This document shows positions 23,965 through 31,717 of a stretch of DNA of 37,667 bases, in pieces (within the stretch, counting starts at the first letter, position 1; every line of letters begins with the position of its first letter). Made by a program: the position numbers and the translations under genes. Source of the stretch: a virus; IMG/VR virus record IMGVR_UViG_3300023242_000523, positions 1-37,667 of that record; one strand, written 5' to 3'. Under the pieces are notes generated by a model. That model had not been told where the DNA came from. It was given only the letters and a program-made list of their open reading frames with translations, and did no database searches.

Positions 23965-24443
23965 AGGTCCTCCAACAGTGCGACGATGGCCGACAAGTCG
24001 AGCACGGCTTGATCTAGCGGCATACTGAACGCGTCGAACGCTGCGATCAGGCTGTTCGTGTCGGTCAGTGAGAATATGCCGACCTCCTCAATCGCCAGCA
24101 GCGAAAAGGACACGGTCCACAATTTGCCGCTTTGCGTGGCTTGAGGTACGGTGTCGACATAGCATTCGTGCAGCCGGGGCGCGCCGTCAACGATCAGCGG
24201 CACGTTAAACGACCGCGCGCCGCTTGCGAGTATGACGCGATAGAAATTACGCCACACTTGAAGCTGTAGCGCGGTCCAGCGAAACGACACGTCAAACATC
24301 ACCCACCCGCTGTCGTCGTTCAGCACGTAGACGGGCGGGCCGCTCGCCAGGTCGTTACGATACACGCGATCTTTCGGCGTGTATGCGTTGGACGACACCA
24401 GCGGGCCGGGTAGGTTCGTCGGATAGTTTATCGCGCTAGTCAC
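23952..24443 (-). CDS. Distal tail / minor tail protein (gpM-like position)
   Basis: This 163-aa protein starts with GTG 24443, overlapping the tape measure TAG by one base. MFDVSFRWTALQLQVWRNFY and LWTVSFSLLAIEEV indicate the beta-barrel distal tail/minor tail fold. The gene follows the tape measure, where distal tail proteins usually lie. Assignment rests on position and fold-like pattern. Confidence 0.7.
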   Translation of the reverse strand: MTSAINYPTNLPGPLVSSNAYTPKDRVYRNDLASGPPVYVLNDDSGWVMFDVSFRWTALQLQVWRNFYRVILASGARSFNVPLIVDGAPRLHECYVDTVPQATQSGKLWTVSFSLLAIEEVGIFSLTDTNSLIAAFDAFSMPLDQAVLDLSAIVALLEDLWRP

Positions 24444-26833
24444 TATGCCAGGTTCCTAGATACTTGGAAGCCCTTCTGCAGGGCCTGCGCGGTGTCTCCG
24501 CGACCAGACTGCAGCGAGCCGTTAATTTTGCGTTCTGTCTGTTTGCCCGCGTCGTTAATCATCACGACGATCTCGTCGCGGGACACCTGCGTGCCGGTGA
24601 CGGTCTGCGGCGTGCCATTTGATATTATCGTAACGTTTGCCTGTCCGCCACCGCCCGCGCCCGACTTCATAGGCGTGATGTTGCCGCCCTTGCCGGTGGG
24701 TAGCAAGAACTGCCGCCCGCCTTGCGTCAGGATCTCGGGCGTGCCGCGTTCGTTGATCGGGTGCGCCAACGAGCCGGACGTGGCGCCGCCCATCGCTCGG
24801 CCGCCGCCCTTGGCGCCTTTGAGCGCCGCGAAGATCCCGACGAACTGGCCGGTCATTATCGCAACGTTGGCTATTTTCTGCGGCAACGTGATCGCCGTCG
24901 GATCGCCCAGTGCTTGCGCTTTTGCTTGCGCGGCCATGATAATGGCAATAGTTGACGCCAACGCGCCGACGCTTGATATGATCGACGCGGCCCGTGCGGC
25001 TGCGCTGTTGCCCGTGGCGGCCAGTATGCCCGAGATCGCATTCGACGTGGCGTTCAACGCGGTCAGCATCAAGTCGGCCTCCCCGCGCTTTATACGGGCC
25101 AATTCCTGCGCCTTTCTGCGCGCTGATTCAATTTCTGTGTCGTCGACGTCCTTTATGCGCGCCAGCCGCTCGGTTTCGATACGTTCCTGCAGCGCCTTGA
25201 TCTCGTCGGCGGTAAGCTGAGTCTGTGCCAGTAGCAGATCGCGACGTTCGACGGCCTCGCGGTTTATCGTCTCGCGTTCGCTCTCGCCCAGTATTGCGAG
25301 TTGTCCGATCTCCCGTTCCTGCAGCGCGGCAAGCTGCGCCAGGCGCTCGGCGGCGATCATGTCGGCCAGCGCGGACCGTTCGGCGGCGGTCTTAAAGTCT
25401 AGCGTCTTGACGAATTCTAGCGCCTCGCTCGATTCGCGTTCAATGGCGGCCCGTTCCGTCTCGCCAAGACGGCGGATCGCCTCAACGGCGGCCGTCTCCT
25501 TGTCGGTCGCGTCGCGGGCAGGTTTAGGCATACTGCCGCCGAGCTGCGGGTTCAGGATCGGATTCAGCCCGCTGGGGTTGCCTAACCCGCCAGTGCCGCT
25601 CGGTGCGCCTAACCCGCCGGAAATATCTTGAAACGCGGCGGCAGACGGTGAGCTGGCGCGCAGGTCGCGAATTCTCTTATTGATCACGTCAAGCTCTGCA
25701 GATCGGTCGGCCAGCGACTTGACGGTCGGCAGGCCAAATTCATTCAGCCCGAGCGACGTGGTGTCGCGCCCGCTTGCCGCCGTCGCGGTCATGGTGTTGA
25801 CCATGCCCTGCAGCCTTACGCGCTCTTTGAGCAGGTCGTTCATGTCACGGGCTTGTTGTTGCTCGGGCGTGCGCTCGGCGGCCGTAGGGCCTACCATAGC
25901 CTGCACGCCTTGCGTCAGCAGACGAGCGCCGGGTATTTTACCGATGGCGCCCAGTATGAATCCGACGTCTGCCGCTTGATCCTCGGGGCCTATGAGCGAC
26001 TGCATTTTCTCGGCGGCCGCGCTGGCCTCGTTGATCTTACCGACGAGCCGCGCCAGGTCGCTGATCGCGGTTGACACGGCGGCCGAAAAGCCGAGCCCCT
26101 CGTCGGCGTTACCGATAGCGACGGACAGCTCGTTAACAAGGGCCTGCGTCACTTTCTCGATAGACTTGGGCAGCTTGTCGAATTCAACGTTTGCGCTCTC
26201 CGACGCACTGAGCATCGCTTGGAACACGTCCTGCGCGGTCAGCTTGCCCTCAAGCATACGCTTGCGCAGCTCGCCCATTGACAGGCCCATTTCGCGCGCC
26301 ATAGCGCGGGCGATCTCGGGCGTACTGTCGATAATGCTGTTGAATTCCTCGGCCCGTACGACTCCGCCCGCGAACGACTGCGACATCTGGCGGAGTGACT
26401 GCGACAGCTCAACGGCCGAACTGCCGCCGATAGCGCCTAGCTTTGACATCGTATCGACGAGCTGTATTATCTCGCTGTTAGTGGCGCCCAGTTCCTCGCG
26501 CGCCATGCTGAACCGCTCGAACTGCGACGCGGTGTCCGCGATAGCCGACCCGGTGTCGCTGGCCGTCTTGACGAGCTGCGCCAACGTCGTGCGGGCGTTT
26601 TCAGCCGACCCAGTGAACCGGACGAGCCGACGTTCGAGGATCTGCATATTGTCCGCGATCAGCAGCACGCGGCGGGCCGTCTCGACGGATATCGCCGCCG
26701 CAATGACAAGGCCCACGCGCTTAAAGGCCGCCGTTGTGGTTTTCGCCACGCCGCCAATATGCCGTTCCGCTTTGTTTAGGTCGCTAGTGTCCACGCCTAG
26801 CGTGGTAACGAGGGTGCCCAGTGCTATTGCCAT
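24443..26833 (-). CDS. Tail tape measure protein
   Basis: The product is 796 aa. The N-terminal tape measure domain is clear: LNKAERHIGGVAKTTTAAF, then SQFERFSMAREELGATNSEI, MSKLGAIGGSSAVELSQSL and GKLTAQDVFQAMLSA (to about 230). Hydrophobic and coiled-coil stretches follow (Ala-rich 600-680; EREIGQLAILGESERETINR). It sets tail length and is ejected during infection. Using the usual 1.5 angstrom per residue helix rule, it would span a tail of roughly 120 nm. The ATG is inside the end of the chaperone extension (10-nt overlap). Confidence 0.93.
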   Translation of the reverse strand: MAIALGTLVTTLGVDTSDLNKAERHIGGVAKTTTAAFKRVGLVIAAAISVETARRVLLIADNMQILERRLVRFTGSAENARTTLAQLVKTASDTGSAIADTASQFERFSMAREELGATNSEIIQLVDTMSKLGAIGGSSAVELSQSLRQMSQSFAGGVVRAEEFNSIIDSTPEIARAMAREMGLSMGELRKRMLEGKLTAQDVFQAMLSASESANVEFDKLPKSIEKVTQALVNELSVAIGNADEGLGFSAAVSTAISDLARLVGKINEASAAAEKMQSLIGPEDQAADVGFILGAIGKIPGARLLTQGVQAMVGPTAAERTPEQQQARDMNDLLKERVRLQGMVNTMTATAASGRDTTSLGLNEFGLPTVKSLADRSAELDVINKRIRDLRASSPSAAAFQDISGGLGAPSGTGGLGNPSGLNPILNPQLGGSMPKPARDATDKETAAVEAIRRLGETERAAIERESSEALEFVKTLDFKTAAERSALADMIAAERLAQLAALQEREIGQLAILGESERETINREAVERRDLLLAQTQLTADEIKALQERIETERLARIKDVDDTEIESARRKAQELARIKRGEADLMLTALNATSNAISGILAATGNSAAARAASIISSVGALASTIAIIMAAQAKAQALGDPTAITLPQKIANVAIMTGQFVGIFAALKGAKGGGRAMGGATSGSLAHPINERGTPEILTQGGRQFLLPTGKGGNITPMKSGAGGGGQANVTIISNGTPQTVTGTQVSRDEIVVMINDAGKQTERKINGSLQSGRGDTAQALQKGFQVSRNLA

Positions 26834-27033
26834 TTATCGGGCTCCTCCTTCATGTGATCCGCAAGGGCGGCGTACAGGTTGTCTAGGTCCTCGGGGCTGT
26901 CTATCTGATCGGGCGCTTGGTCCTCGTCAATGCCCTGCGCTACGAGATACCCTGCGCGCATAGCTTGAAAATCAAACATACTAGCGCCGTAGAAGTCGCC
27001 GTACTGGCCGCCCATAGCCAGCCAGCTTTCCAA
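26824..27033 (-). CDS. Tail assembly chaperone, -1 frame extension (gpT-like)
   Basis: These 69 codons (TTG through KW-Q and stop) have no credible own start and no ribosome site. They are open in the -1 frame relative to the upstream chaperone. The content is acidic and well formed: ESWLAMGGQYGDFYGASMFD then DEDQAPDQIDSPEDLDNL. Joining at residue F124 of the upstream gene gives a 193-aa fusion, the lambda G-GT arrangement. It lies just ahead of the tape measure gene, its expected partner. Confidence 0.75.
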   Translation of the reverse strand: MESWLAMGGQYGDFYGASMFDFQAMRAGYLVAQGIDEDQAPDQIDSPEDLDNLYAALADHMKEEPDKWQ

Positions 27034-27404
27034 AAAACTGCCGACAGGGAACCCGGCGCGAGCCCGGCTATCTCGGCTAGTGCTTGCTGGTTTCCGATTG
27101 CCGACTTTTTTGTATCACCTATCATTGCATGACTGAGTAGCACGCGGGCCACCATAGCGCACTCTTGGAGCCCATAACGCGTGATCAGGTCCTCGACATC
27201 GACCGTGCTGTCATTCGCTGCGCAGACCAGCACATCGCGCACAGCCTCGGGAGGCATAAGGCCCGCCGCCAGCTCGCTGAACACCTCGGACGGGTCGCGC
27301 TGCGTCGCGGCAGTAACGGCCACAAGGAACCCGAAGTCGGCGCGCATAACGATGCTGCGGGCGCCGTCCGTGAAAACCTCGTGGCCTGGCTGTCGCTTAT
27401 ACAC
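26940..27404 (-). CDS. Tail assembly chaperone (gpG-like), zero-frame product
   Basis: The product is 154 aa from GTG 27404. MYKRQPGHEVFTDGARSIVM and RDPSEVFSELAAGLMPPEAV precede a helical body. The last part of the zero frame (WKAGWLWAASTATSTALVCL) looks unlike coding sequence, whereas the -1 frame there is well formed, which points to programmed frameshifting. The chaperone coats the tape measure during tail tube assembly. Confidence 0.8.
   Translation of the reverse strand: MYKRQPGHEVFTDGARSIVMRADFGFLVAVTAATQRDPSEVFSELAAGLMPPEAVRDVLVCAANDSTVDVEDLITRYGLQECAMVARVLLSHAMIGDTKKSAIGNQQALAEIAGLAPGSLSAVFWKAGWLWAASTATSTALVCLIFKLCAQGIS
27030..27111 (-). other. Candidate -1 ribosomal frameshift region (two slippery sites)
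   Basis: On the minus strand there is a canonical A-AAA-AAG heptamer at 27111-27105, in the correct phase. A run of six T followed by GG (27037-27030) lies further on. The -1 frame opens just two codons before the heptamer, so either site gives a full fusion. The heptamer is the classic strong bacterial slip site; the T6 site gives the more protein-like joint (residue F124). Confidence 0.6.
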
Positions 27405-27407
27405 GAT

Positions 27408-27761
27408 CTACGGTGCTAGGCTGAACACGCCGATAGTGACGCTGGTGTCGTCGTCGTACGTCCAGACAAAATCCCCCGACGCGTTCGCGTAGCCTGGTGG
27501 GATAGTCAGCAGGCCAACGTCGTTGGTAAGCACGACCAGCGATAGCGCGGCGACGGGAAGGGCGCCGAAGTTAGCCGCCCGAGCCGACGCGACGGGTGCG
27601 GCGACGGTCAGCGTGTGCGTGGAGCTGTCGGCGTTTTTCATCACGACTAGCAAACCGCTGGCCGCGTCGACAGAATCGCCCGCAGTCGTGGCCGCAACGA
27701 GCACGGCGTCAAGGTCTGCGCGCCCTGCTTTTGATACACTAATTGGTACTAAAACAGTCAT
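27408..27761 (-). CDS. Putative tail-associated structural protein
   Basis: This 117-aa protein lies between the tail tube protein and the tail chaperone. It is small, beta-rich and low in charge (LTVAAPVASARAANFGALPV; DVGLLTIPPGYANASGDFVW), without cysteine or catalytic motif. Genes in this slot often encode tail decoration domains. Family not recognised. One base separates it from the tube gene, so they are co-translated. Confidence 0.65.
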   Translation of the reverse strand: MTVLVPISVSKAGRADLDAVLVAATTAGDSVDAASGLLVVMKNADSSTHTLTVAAPVASARAANFGALPVAALSLVVLTNDVGLLTIPPGYANASGDFVWTYDDDTSVTIGVFSLAP

Positions 27762-27762
27762 G

Positions 27763-28233
27763 TTATACGTCTCCCACGACAGACACGTCGCTGTTGCTTT
27801 GGAATGTTGCCTCGAAGTTTAAGAGGCCCGGCGTGTCGCCTGTCTTACCGAACGAGGTGATTGAGAAATCACCCTCAATGTATCCGCCGGTGTCGAGGTT
27901 TAGCAGTTTAAAATGCCCGCAACGCTGGCCGCTCGTCGCCAGGGCGGTTAGTCGTCCGCTGCCCACGACGTTTAAGCCTGTGGCGGGGTCGGTGATGCCC
28001 GTGCGCTGATCAGCGACGCCGGAGACGTTAATCGTCGCCGAGCTGTAGCCGGTCCACTCGCTTTCCGCGTAACTGCCCGGCGTCGAGCTGTTGGTTGTGT
28101 CCTCGACCGGGTTGTCGAAGGTGTAGCCGCGCGTCTTAACGCCGCCGCCCAGTTCCCACAACGTGTCGGCGTCGTTACGGATCAAAAAGACAAGTTGCCG
28201 TCCTTTCGTGATGTTCGGATCGCAAATAGCCAT
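27763..28233 (-). CDS. Major tail (tube) protein
   Basis: The 156-aa product has AGGAGG 7 nt before ATG 28233, the strongest ribosome site in the tail operon, which fits an abundant protein. GRQLVFLIRNDADTLWELGG, RGYTFDNPVEDTTNSSTPGS and the closing strand LLNFEATFQSNSDVSVVG follow the tail-tube fold of long flexible tails. It stacks in hexameric rings around the tape measure. Confidence 0.85.
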   Translation of the reverse strand: MAICDPNITKGRQLVFLIRNDADTLWELGGGVKTRGYTFDNPVEDTTNSSTPGSYAESEWTGYSSATINVSGVADQRTGITDPATGLNVVGSGRLTALATSGQRCGHFKLLNLDTGGYIEGDFSITSFGKTGDTPGLLNFEATFQSNSDVSVVGDV

Positions 28234-28242
28234 TCCGGCCTC

Positions 28243-28653
28243 CTATCGATTGCGGTACGTGTAAAAATTCATCGAGTAGATGAACCTCTCGTTCTGATCT
28301 TTGCCGAGGGCGCCCGGTGGGCTCGTCTCCTCGAATCCTTTATAGTTTACGCCGTCAATACACGCGTTGTCTAGTTGCCCGAGTAGTAGGTCGCTGATCG
28401 ACTTGGCGCGGGCGTAAACGTCAACGTCCCGCGAGCCCGTCGGCGCGCCCTGCTTCTCGCCGCGTACAAGGATCTGCACGCCGGGTTGCTCGAACAGCGC
28501 GGTTAGTTCGGACGTGACGCCGACACCGGCCAGGCATAACACCTGCGCGTCGGACGGCCCCCACTCGCCGCCGTATAGGTCGGTCCCGATGGTGCCGAGG
28601 CCCGCCGCTTCAATGATCCGCATGACCGCGTAGTATGGCGCTTGAGTCGTCAA
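28243..28653 (-). CDS. Tail terminator / tail completion protein
   Basis: This 136-aa protein starts with ATG overlapping the gp10-like stop (ATGA). GVQILVRGEKQGAPTGSRDV and DVYARAKSISDLLLGQLDNA match the minor capsid/tail terminator family that caps the tail and joins it to the head. Its position, between the gp10-like protein and tail tube, is the expected one. Confidence 0.8.
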   Translation of the reverse strand: MTTQAPYYAVMRIIEAAGLGTIGTDLYGGEWGPSDAQVLCLAGVGVTSELTALFEQPGVQILVRGEKQGAPTGSRDVDVYARAKSISDLLLGQLDNACIDGVNYKGFEETSPPGALGKDQNERFIYSMNFYTYRNR

Positions 28654-29015
28654 AACTTGGCCCGCCTTGCGATGATCGCGAGAATCTGCCGCGTGTTGCC
28701 TGCAGCCCTTTCTAGGAATTTAGGCCCGCTTCCCGGTTTGGTGAAATTGTTAGTTGCTGGCATCTCGTGGACAAACGGCGCGTACTCGGCGGTGTACCCG
28801 ACGGCCACGATCGGCTGTCGGCCGCCGATAACTTCCTTTGTGAATGACGAATTGACCAGCACGCCGAATTCCATCGGCGCCAGCTCGTTAGACTCGCCCT
28901 CGATGAATTTGCCCGCCTCGAGCATACCGGCGCCGGTGCGCCCTTCGATCTGGCGGATCTCGCGGTTTAGTTTGCTGATAACTCGGGGCAGCCCGGCCGT
29001 GCGTGTCTGTCTCAC
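28650..29015 (-). CDS. HK97 gp10-like head-tail joining protein
   Basis: The product is 121 aa from GTG 29015, overlapping the previous TGA (GTGA); the longer frame to 29258 is mostly a shadow of its neighbour and is rejected. LPRVISKLNREIRQIEGRTG and VGYTAEYAPFVHEMPATNNF with PKFLERAAGN match the HK97 gp10 family, which contributes to the head-tail interface. Confidence 0.85.
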   Translation of the reverse strand: MRQTRTAGLPRVISKLNREIRQIEGRTGAGMLEAGKFIEGESNELAPMEFGVLVNSSFTKEVIGGRQPIVAVGYTAEYAPFVHEMPATNNFTKPGSGPKFLERAAGNTRQILAIIARRAKF

Positions 29016-29329
29016 GCGAACCACGCCTTGCGCAGCGTGCCGCCGCCTGTTGGCGTAAAGCTCAACGCCCGCACGTCGTTGGAATCGGTAACGGGTGTCG
29101 GGCTGGTCGTCTCGCCGAAAAACACCATCGAACCCGCGACAAGCTCCGGGGCGTACGCGTAGCACACAGCGGTGCTCACGATGGTGTCGCCGTTGCTGTC
29201 GGTGAATTTCTTCTGCACGTAGGCGATCCGTGCGCTGTATACCACTGGCGCGGACCACGACATGCCGCCGAGGCCGTCATTGCCGACGGCGTTCCATACG
29301 GTGATTTTTTCAGGTAGCGGGAAGCTCAA
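29012..29329 (-). CDS. Head closure / head-tail connector protein
   Basis: The product is 105 aa from TTG 29329, which overlaps the preceding stop as TTGA; a GTG at 29377 would bury 48 nt in that gene. The body is beta-rich: KITVWNAVGNDGLGGMSWSA, RIAYVQKKFTDSNGD and VCYAYAPELVAGSMVFFGE. It is similar in size and place to head-closure proteins such as SPP1 gp16. The start codon lacks a clear ribosome site, so coupling is assumed. Confidence 0.7.
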   Translation of the reverse strand: MSFPLPEKITVWNAVGNDGLGGMSWSAPVVYSARIAYVQKKFTDSNGDTIVSTAVCYAYAPELVAGSMVFFGETTSPTPVTDSNDVRALSFTPTGGGTLRKAWFA

Positions 29330-29706
29330 CCAAAAAAGGCGACCAGCGCCGGGGCCTTGTCGGCCTGTAAGAGACACCCGCCGGTCAGCGTGTTAGCCGT
29401 TTGGCCGTACGGGGTTGACACGATGCCCGCCCCGCTAAAACCGCCGACGGCGCGCTCTACAGTGTAGTTCTCGAACGTCTCGCGCTTGATGATGCCCGTC
29501 GCCTCACCCACTTTAGCCATTGCCATAAGGTGAGCGGCGAGCCATGCCTGCGCTGCGTCCTTTGCCGGATCGGTCAGGCCGCGACTCAACAGGCACGCGG
29601 AAATTCCGGTCAGGATAAACCCGGCGGCATCAATGAAGGGCTGTACGGCGGCGTCGTCCAGTGTCGCCCCGTTGATGGCCTTTACGGTCGCGACGGTCGC
29701 GGTCAT
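29326..29706 (-). CDS. Head-tail connector (DUF4054-like adaptor)
   Basis: This 126-aa helical protein (ATG 29706) has AAVQPFIDAAGFILTGISAC, LTDPAKDAAQAWLAAHLMAM and a late FSGAGIVSTPYGQTANTL. That pattern fits the adaptor that binds below the portal in the HK97 gp6/DUF4054 group. It lies directly before the head-closure gene. Confidence 0.8.
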   Translation of the reverse strand: MTATVATVKAINGATLDDAAVQPFIDAAGFILTGISACLLSRGLTDPAKDAAQAWLAAHLMAMAKVGEATGIIKRETFENYTVERAVGGFSGAGIVSTPYGQTANTLTGGCLLQADKAPALVAFFG

Positions 29707-29710
29707 GGTG

Positions 29711-30001
29711 TTACTTTTTAGCCGCTTTAGCTAACGCGGACGCGTCGGCGGCCTGTTGGCTTACGGTGGCTTCGAGCTGCGCCTTGTCGGCCAGCAGCTT
29801 TTTGATTGTCTCGTTGGCCTCGATTAGCTCGGCGTCGGCCGTGCTCGGCACGTGTGACGCGACCGCCAGGTCGGCCAGTAGTGCTACTTTATTGACTAGC
29901 GTCGCGGCGCGTTCAGCGGTCATTTCGACGTGCTGCCCGACTGCGTAGTCTAGCGTGTTAGGGCGCACAACGACGTACGTCTGCTCGGTTTTTTTAGACA
30001 T
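29711..30001 (-). CDS. Small structural/assembly protein with coiled coil
   Basis: This 96-aa protein (ATG 30001) sits between the capsid gene and connector genes. The N-terminal strand region (TYVVVRPNTLDYAVGQHVEM) is followed by a long C-terminal coiled coil (NETIKKLLADKAQLEATVSQ). It may act in head completion or as a minor decoration protein. Family not recognised. Confidence 0.65.
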   Translation of the reverse strand: MSKKTEQTYVVVRPNTLDYAVGQHVEMTAERAATLVNKVALLADLAVASHVPSTADAELIEANETIKKLLADKAQLEATVSQQAADASALAKAAKK

Positions 30002-30072
30002 GGCTCGCGCCCTCTCGTTAAACGTTTACGGGGTAGGTCGCGGTGCCGCCTACGGGCGACACCGGGGCCGGT
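30002..30072. other. Gap after the capsid gene containing a short open extension
   Basis: Seventy bases without a gene. In the +1 frame after the capsid stop, codons for KPAPVSPVGGTATYPVNV run to a TAA, with no start of their own. This could be a gene remnant, or a rare frameshift extension of the capsid protein. The slip context is poor. GAGGG near 30011 serves the next gene. Confidence 0.4.
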
Positions 30073-31170
30073 TTAGGCGGTCGTTAAGTGACGAATACCT
30101 GTCTGGTTGGTCTGCGTAGATTTGATCTGGTGGACCATTGCGGCGTACGTTGTGACCGTCTGCGGTGCCAGCGGGTTGGTTTTAATGTGCGGCACGGCGA
30201 TGATGTCCGACGCGACGGCCAGCTCAACGGTGCGCGGCGCCATTTCAACGAGAACAGCCGAGGTGCCCGCCAAGAACTCGGCGGGCTTGACGTCCTTGAC
30301 GTACGCGATCTCGCGAATGCGTTGTAACACGGTCTTGTCGCTGTTGGCCTTGTTGTCGTTCTGTAACATCGTCCAGATCGCGTTGCTCACGTAGACCATG
30401 ACCGAATCATTGTCGACGCCGCCCTGCGTGGACCACATTAAACCGAGCTGGTACGTCAGCTCGGGCACGATCAGCCCGATACTAGCGATAGCCGCCCAGT
30501 CTGAAATAGTGCCTGTTCCCCTATCCGGGTGCGTGGTGTATCCGTAGATCGGGAACGCCTGCCCGGCGTACGTGACGGTGATCGCCGCGTTACCGTTAAA
30601 CAGCGTTTTCTCGACCCGTTCGGACACTTTTCGGACCGATTCAGACAAGCCCAAGGACCGCTTGTAATCGAAATTCATCTGGCGCATGGGCACATCAAAA
30701 CCCATGTGCGTGATGGGGTTCGGCACGAACTCCTCGGTGAACTTGGTGTCGTTGCCTTTGGACGTGTTCGGGTTCATGTCCTGTTCGGCATCTTCGAACT
30801 CGTTAACGTTCTCAAAGCCGACAAGCTGGTCGCTGATCGCGACGCTGAAAGACAAGCCGCTGTCCATCAAGTCGCTAACCCCGTTCAGTTTGCGGCGGCG
30901 GATCTCGACGATCCGATCCCGGATGATCAAGAAATCCTCGTGGCGCACGGTGCCGCTCGCGTTAGTGAGCAGCGACTTGGCGTCGTCGGATCGTTCCACG
31001 ACGTCGCCCGCCAGGTTAGTGACGACGTATTTCTGCAGACCGGCTTTAGAAAAAACCGCGTTGTGCAGTTCGGCGTAGCGTGCCCTGGCGTCGGGCAGGT
31101 TCGCGATGTTGGCGGCGTGCAGGTCACGACCAGCGCCGATTGAGCTATACAGTGTATTTAATTGGTTCAT
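30073..31170 (-). CDS. Major capsid protein (HK97-fold, encapsulin-like)
   Basis: The 365-aa product has GAGGG about 9 nt before ATG 31170. RVEKTLFNGNAAITVTYAGQ, FPIYGYTTHPDRG, DSVMVYVSNAIWTMLQ and the closing strand VTTYAAMVHQIKSTQTNQTG fit the encapsulin-related HK97-fold capsid group. An N-terminal helical region (about 1-110) may act as the assembly arm. It follows the cement protein and protease genes in the expected order, and forms the icosahedral shell. Confidence 0.88.
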   Translation of the reverse strand: MNQLNTLYSSIGAGRDLHAANIANLPDARARYAELHNAVFSKAGLQKYVVTNLAGDVVERSDDAKSLLTNASGTVRHEDFLIIRDRIVEIRRRKLNGVSDLMDSGLSFSVAISDQLVGFENVNEFEDAEQDMNPNTSKGNDTKFTEEFVPNPITHMGFDVPMRQMNFDYKRSLGLSESVRKVSERVEKTLFNGNAAITVTYAGQAFPIYGYTTHPDRGTGTISDWAAIASIGLIVPELTYQLGLMWSTQGGVDNDSVMVYVSNAIWTMLQNDNKANSDKTVLQRIREIAYVKDVKPAEFLAGTSAVLVEMAPRTVELAVASDIIAVPHIKTNPLAPQTVTTYAAMVHQIKSTQTNQTGIRHLTTA

Positions 31171-31215
31171 AATGTCGGCCCTCGTAGTGCCAGTTGGGTT
31201 TTTGCCGTGCAGCCG

Positions 31216-31680
31216 TTAGGCGACGCGGGCCAAGATGCGGACGCTTGTCGCGCCGCCGCTGTTGTTTACAGCTTCGACGGCGTACGCGACAATGCGATTA
31301 CTCTGCACAATCACGTCGGCAGCCTGCGCCACGTACAGTTCGAGCGTCCCGTCACCCGCCGACATCAGCGCCACGCCGTCCGCAATGGCCGTTGCGCTGG
31401 CCGCCACTAGCGCGTTGACGAGCTGGCCGGAGTGCGCCGCACCGTACCGGACAGACGCGCCAGCCGCGTAGGCCGTGTCGATTGTTCCGCCGACCGGCAG
31501 GTTCTCAAGCGCAAACAGCTTTTGAGCGTTGCCGCCCGCTGTCGAATGCTCACGAACTTTGCCTGCGTTTTCTTCAACCAACATACCCGGCACGATCGCC
31601 GTGCTGGCCGCCGAAACGCGGGCAGATTCAATCATCGCGCCAAGCGCGCCTACTATAACTGCTATTACTTGTCTTGCCAT
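31216..31680 (-). CDS. Capsid cement/decoration protein
   Basis: The product is 154 aa with GAGGG upstream of ATG 31680. A hydrophobic N-terminus (VIAVIVGALGAMIESARV) is followed by a beta-rich body: VPGMLVEENAGKVREHSTAG, AADVIVQSNRIVAYAVEAVN. This resembles capsid-stabilising proteins that lie between protease and capsid genes. The hydrophobic N-terminus could be mistaken for a signal peptide; it more likely packs against the shell. Confidence 0.7.
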   Translation of the reverse strand: MARQVIAVIVGALGAMIESARVSAASTAIVPGMLVEENAGKVREHSTAGGNAQKLFALENLPVGGTIDTAYAAGASVRYGAAHSGQLVNALVAASATAIADGVALMSAGDGTLELYVAQAADVIVQSNRIVAYAVEAVNNSGGATSVRILARVA

Positions 31681-31717
31681 TGTCCTGCCCTCGTAACCTT
31701 GTCGGGTTTAGTGTCTG

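Noticed and set aside
28650-29258. 202-aa version of the gp10-like protein
   Set aside because: The first 81 codons are antiparallel-frame shadow of the head-closure gene; GTG 29015 overlaps that gene's stop and fits family length.
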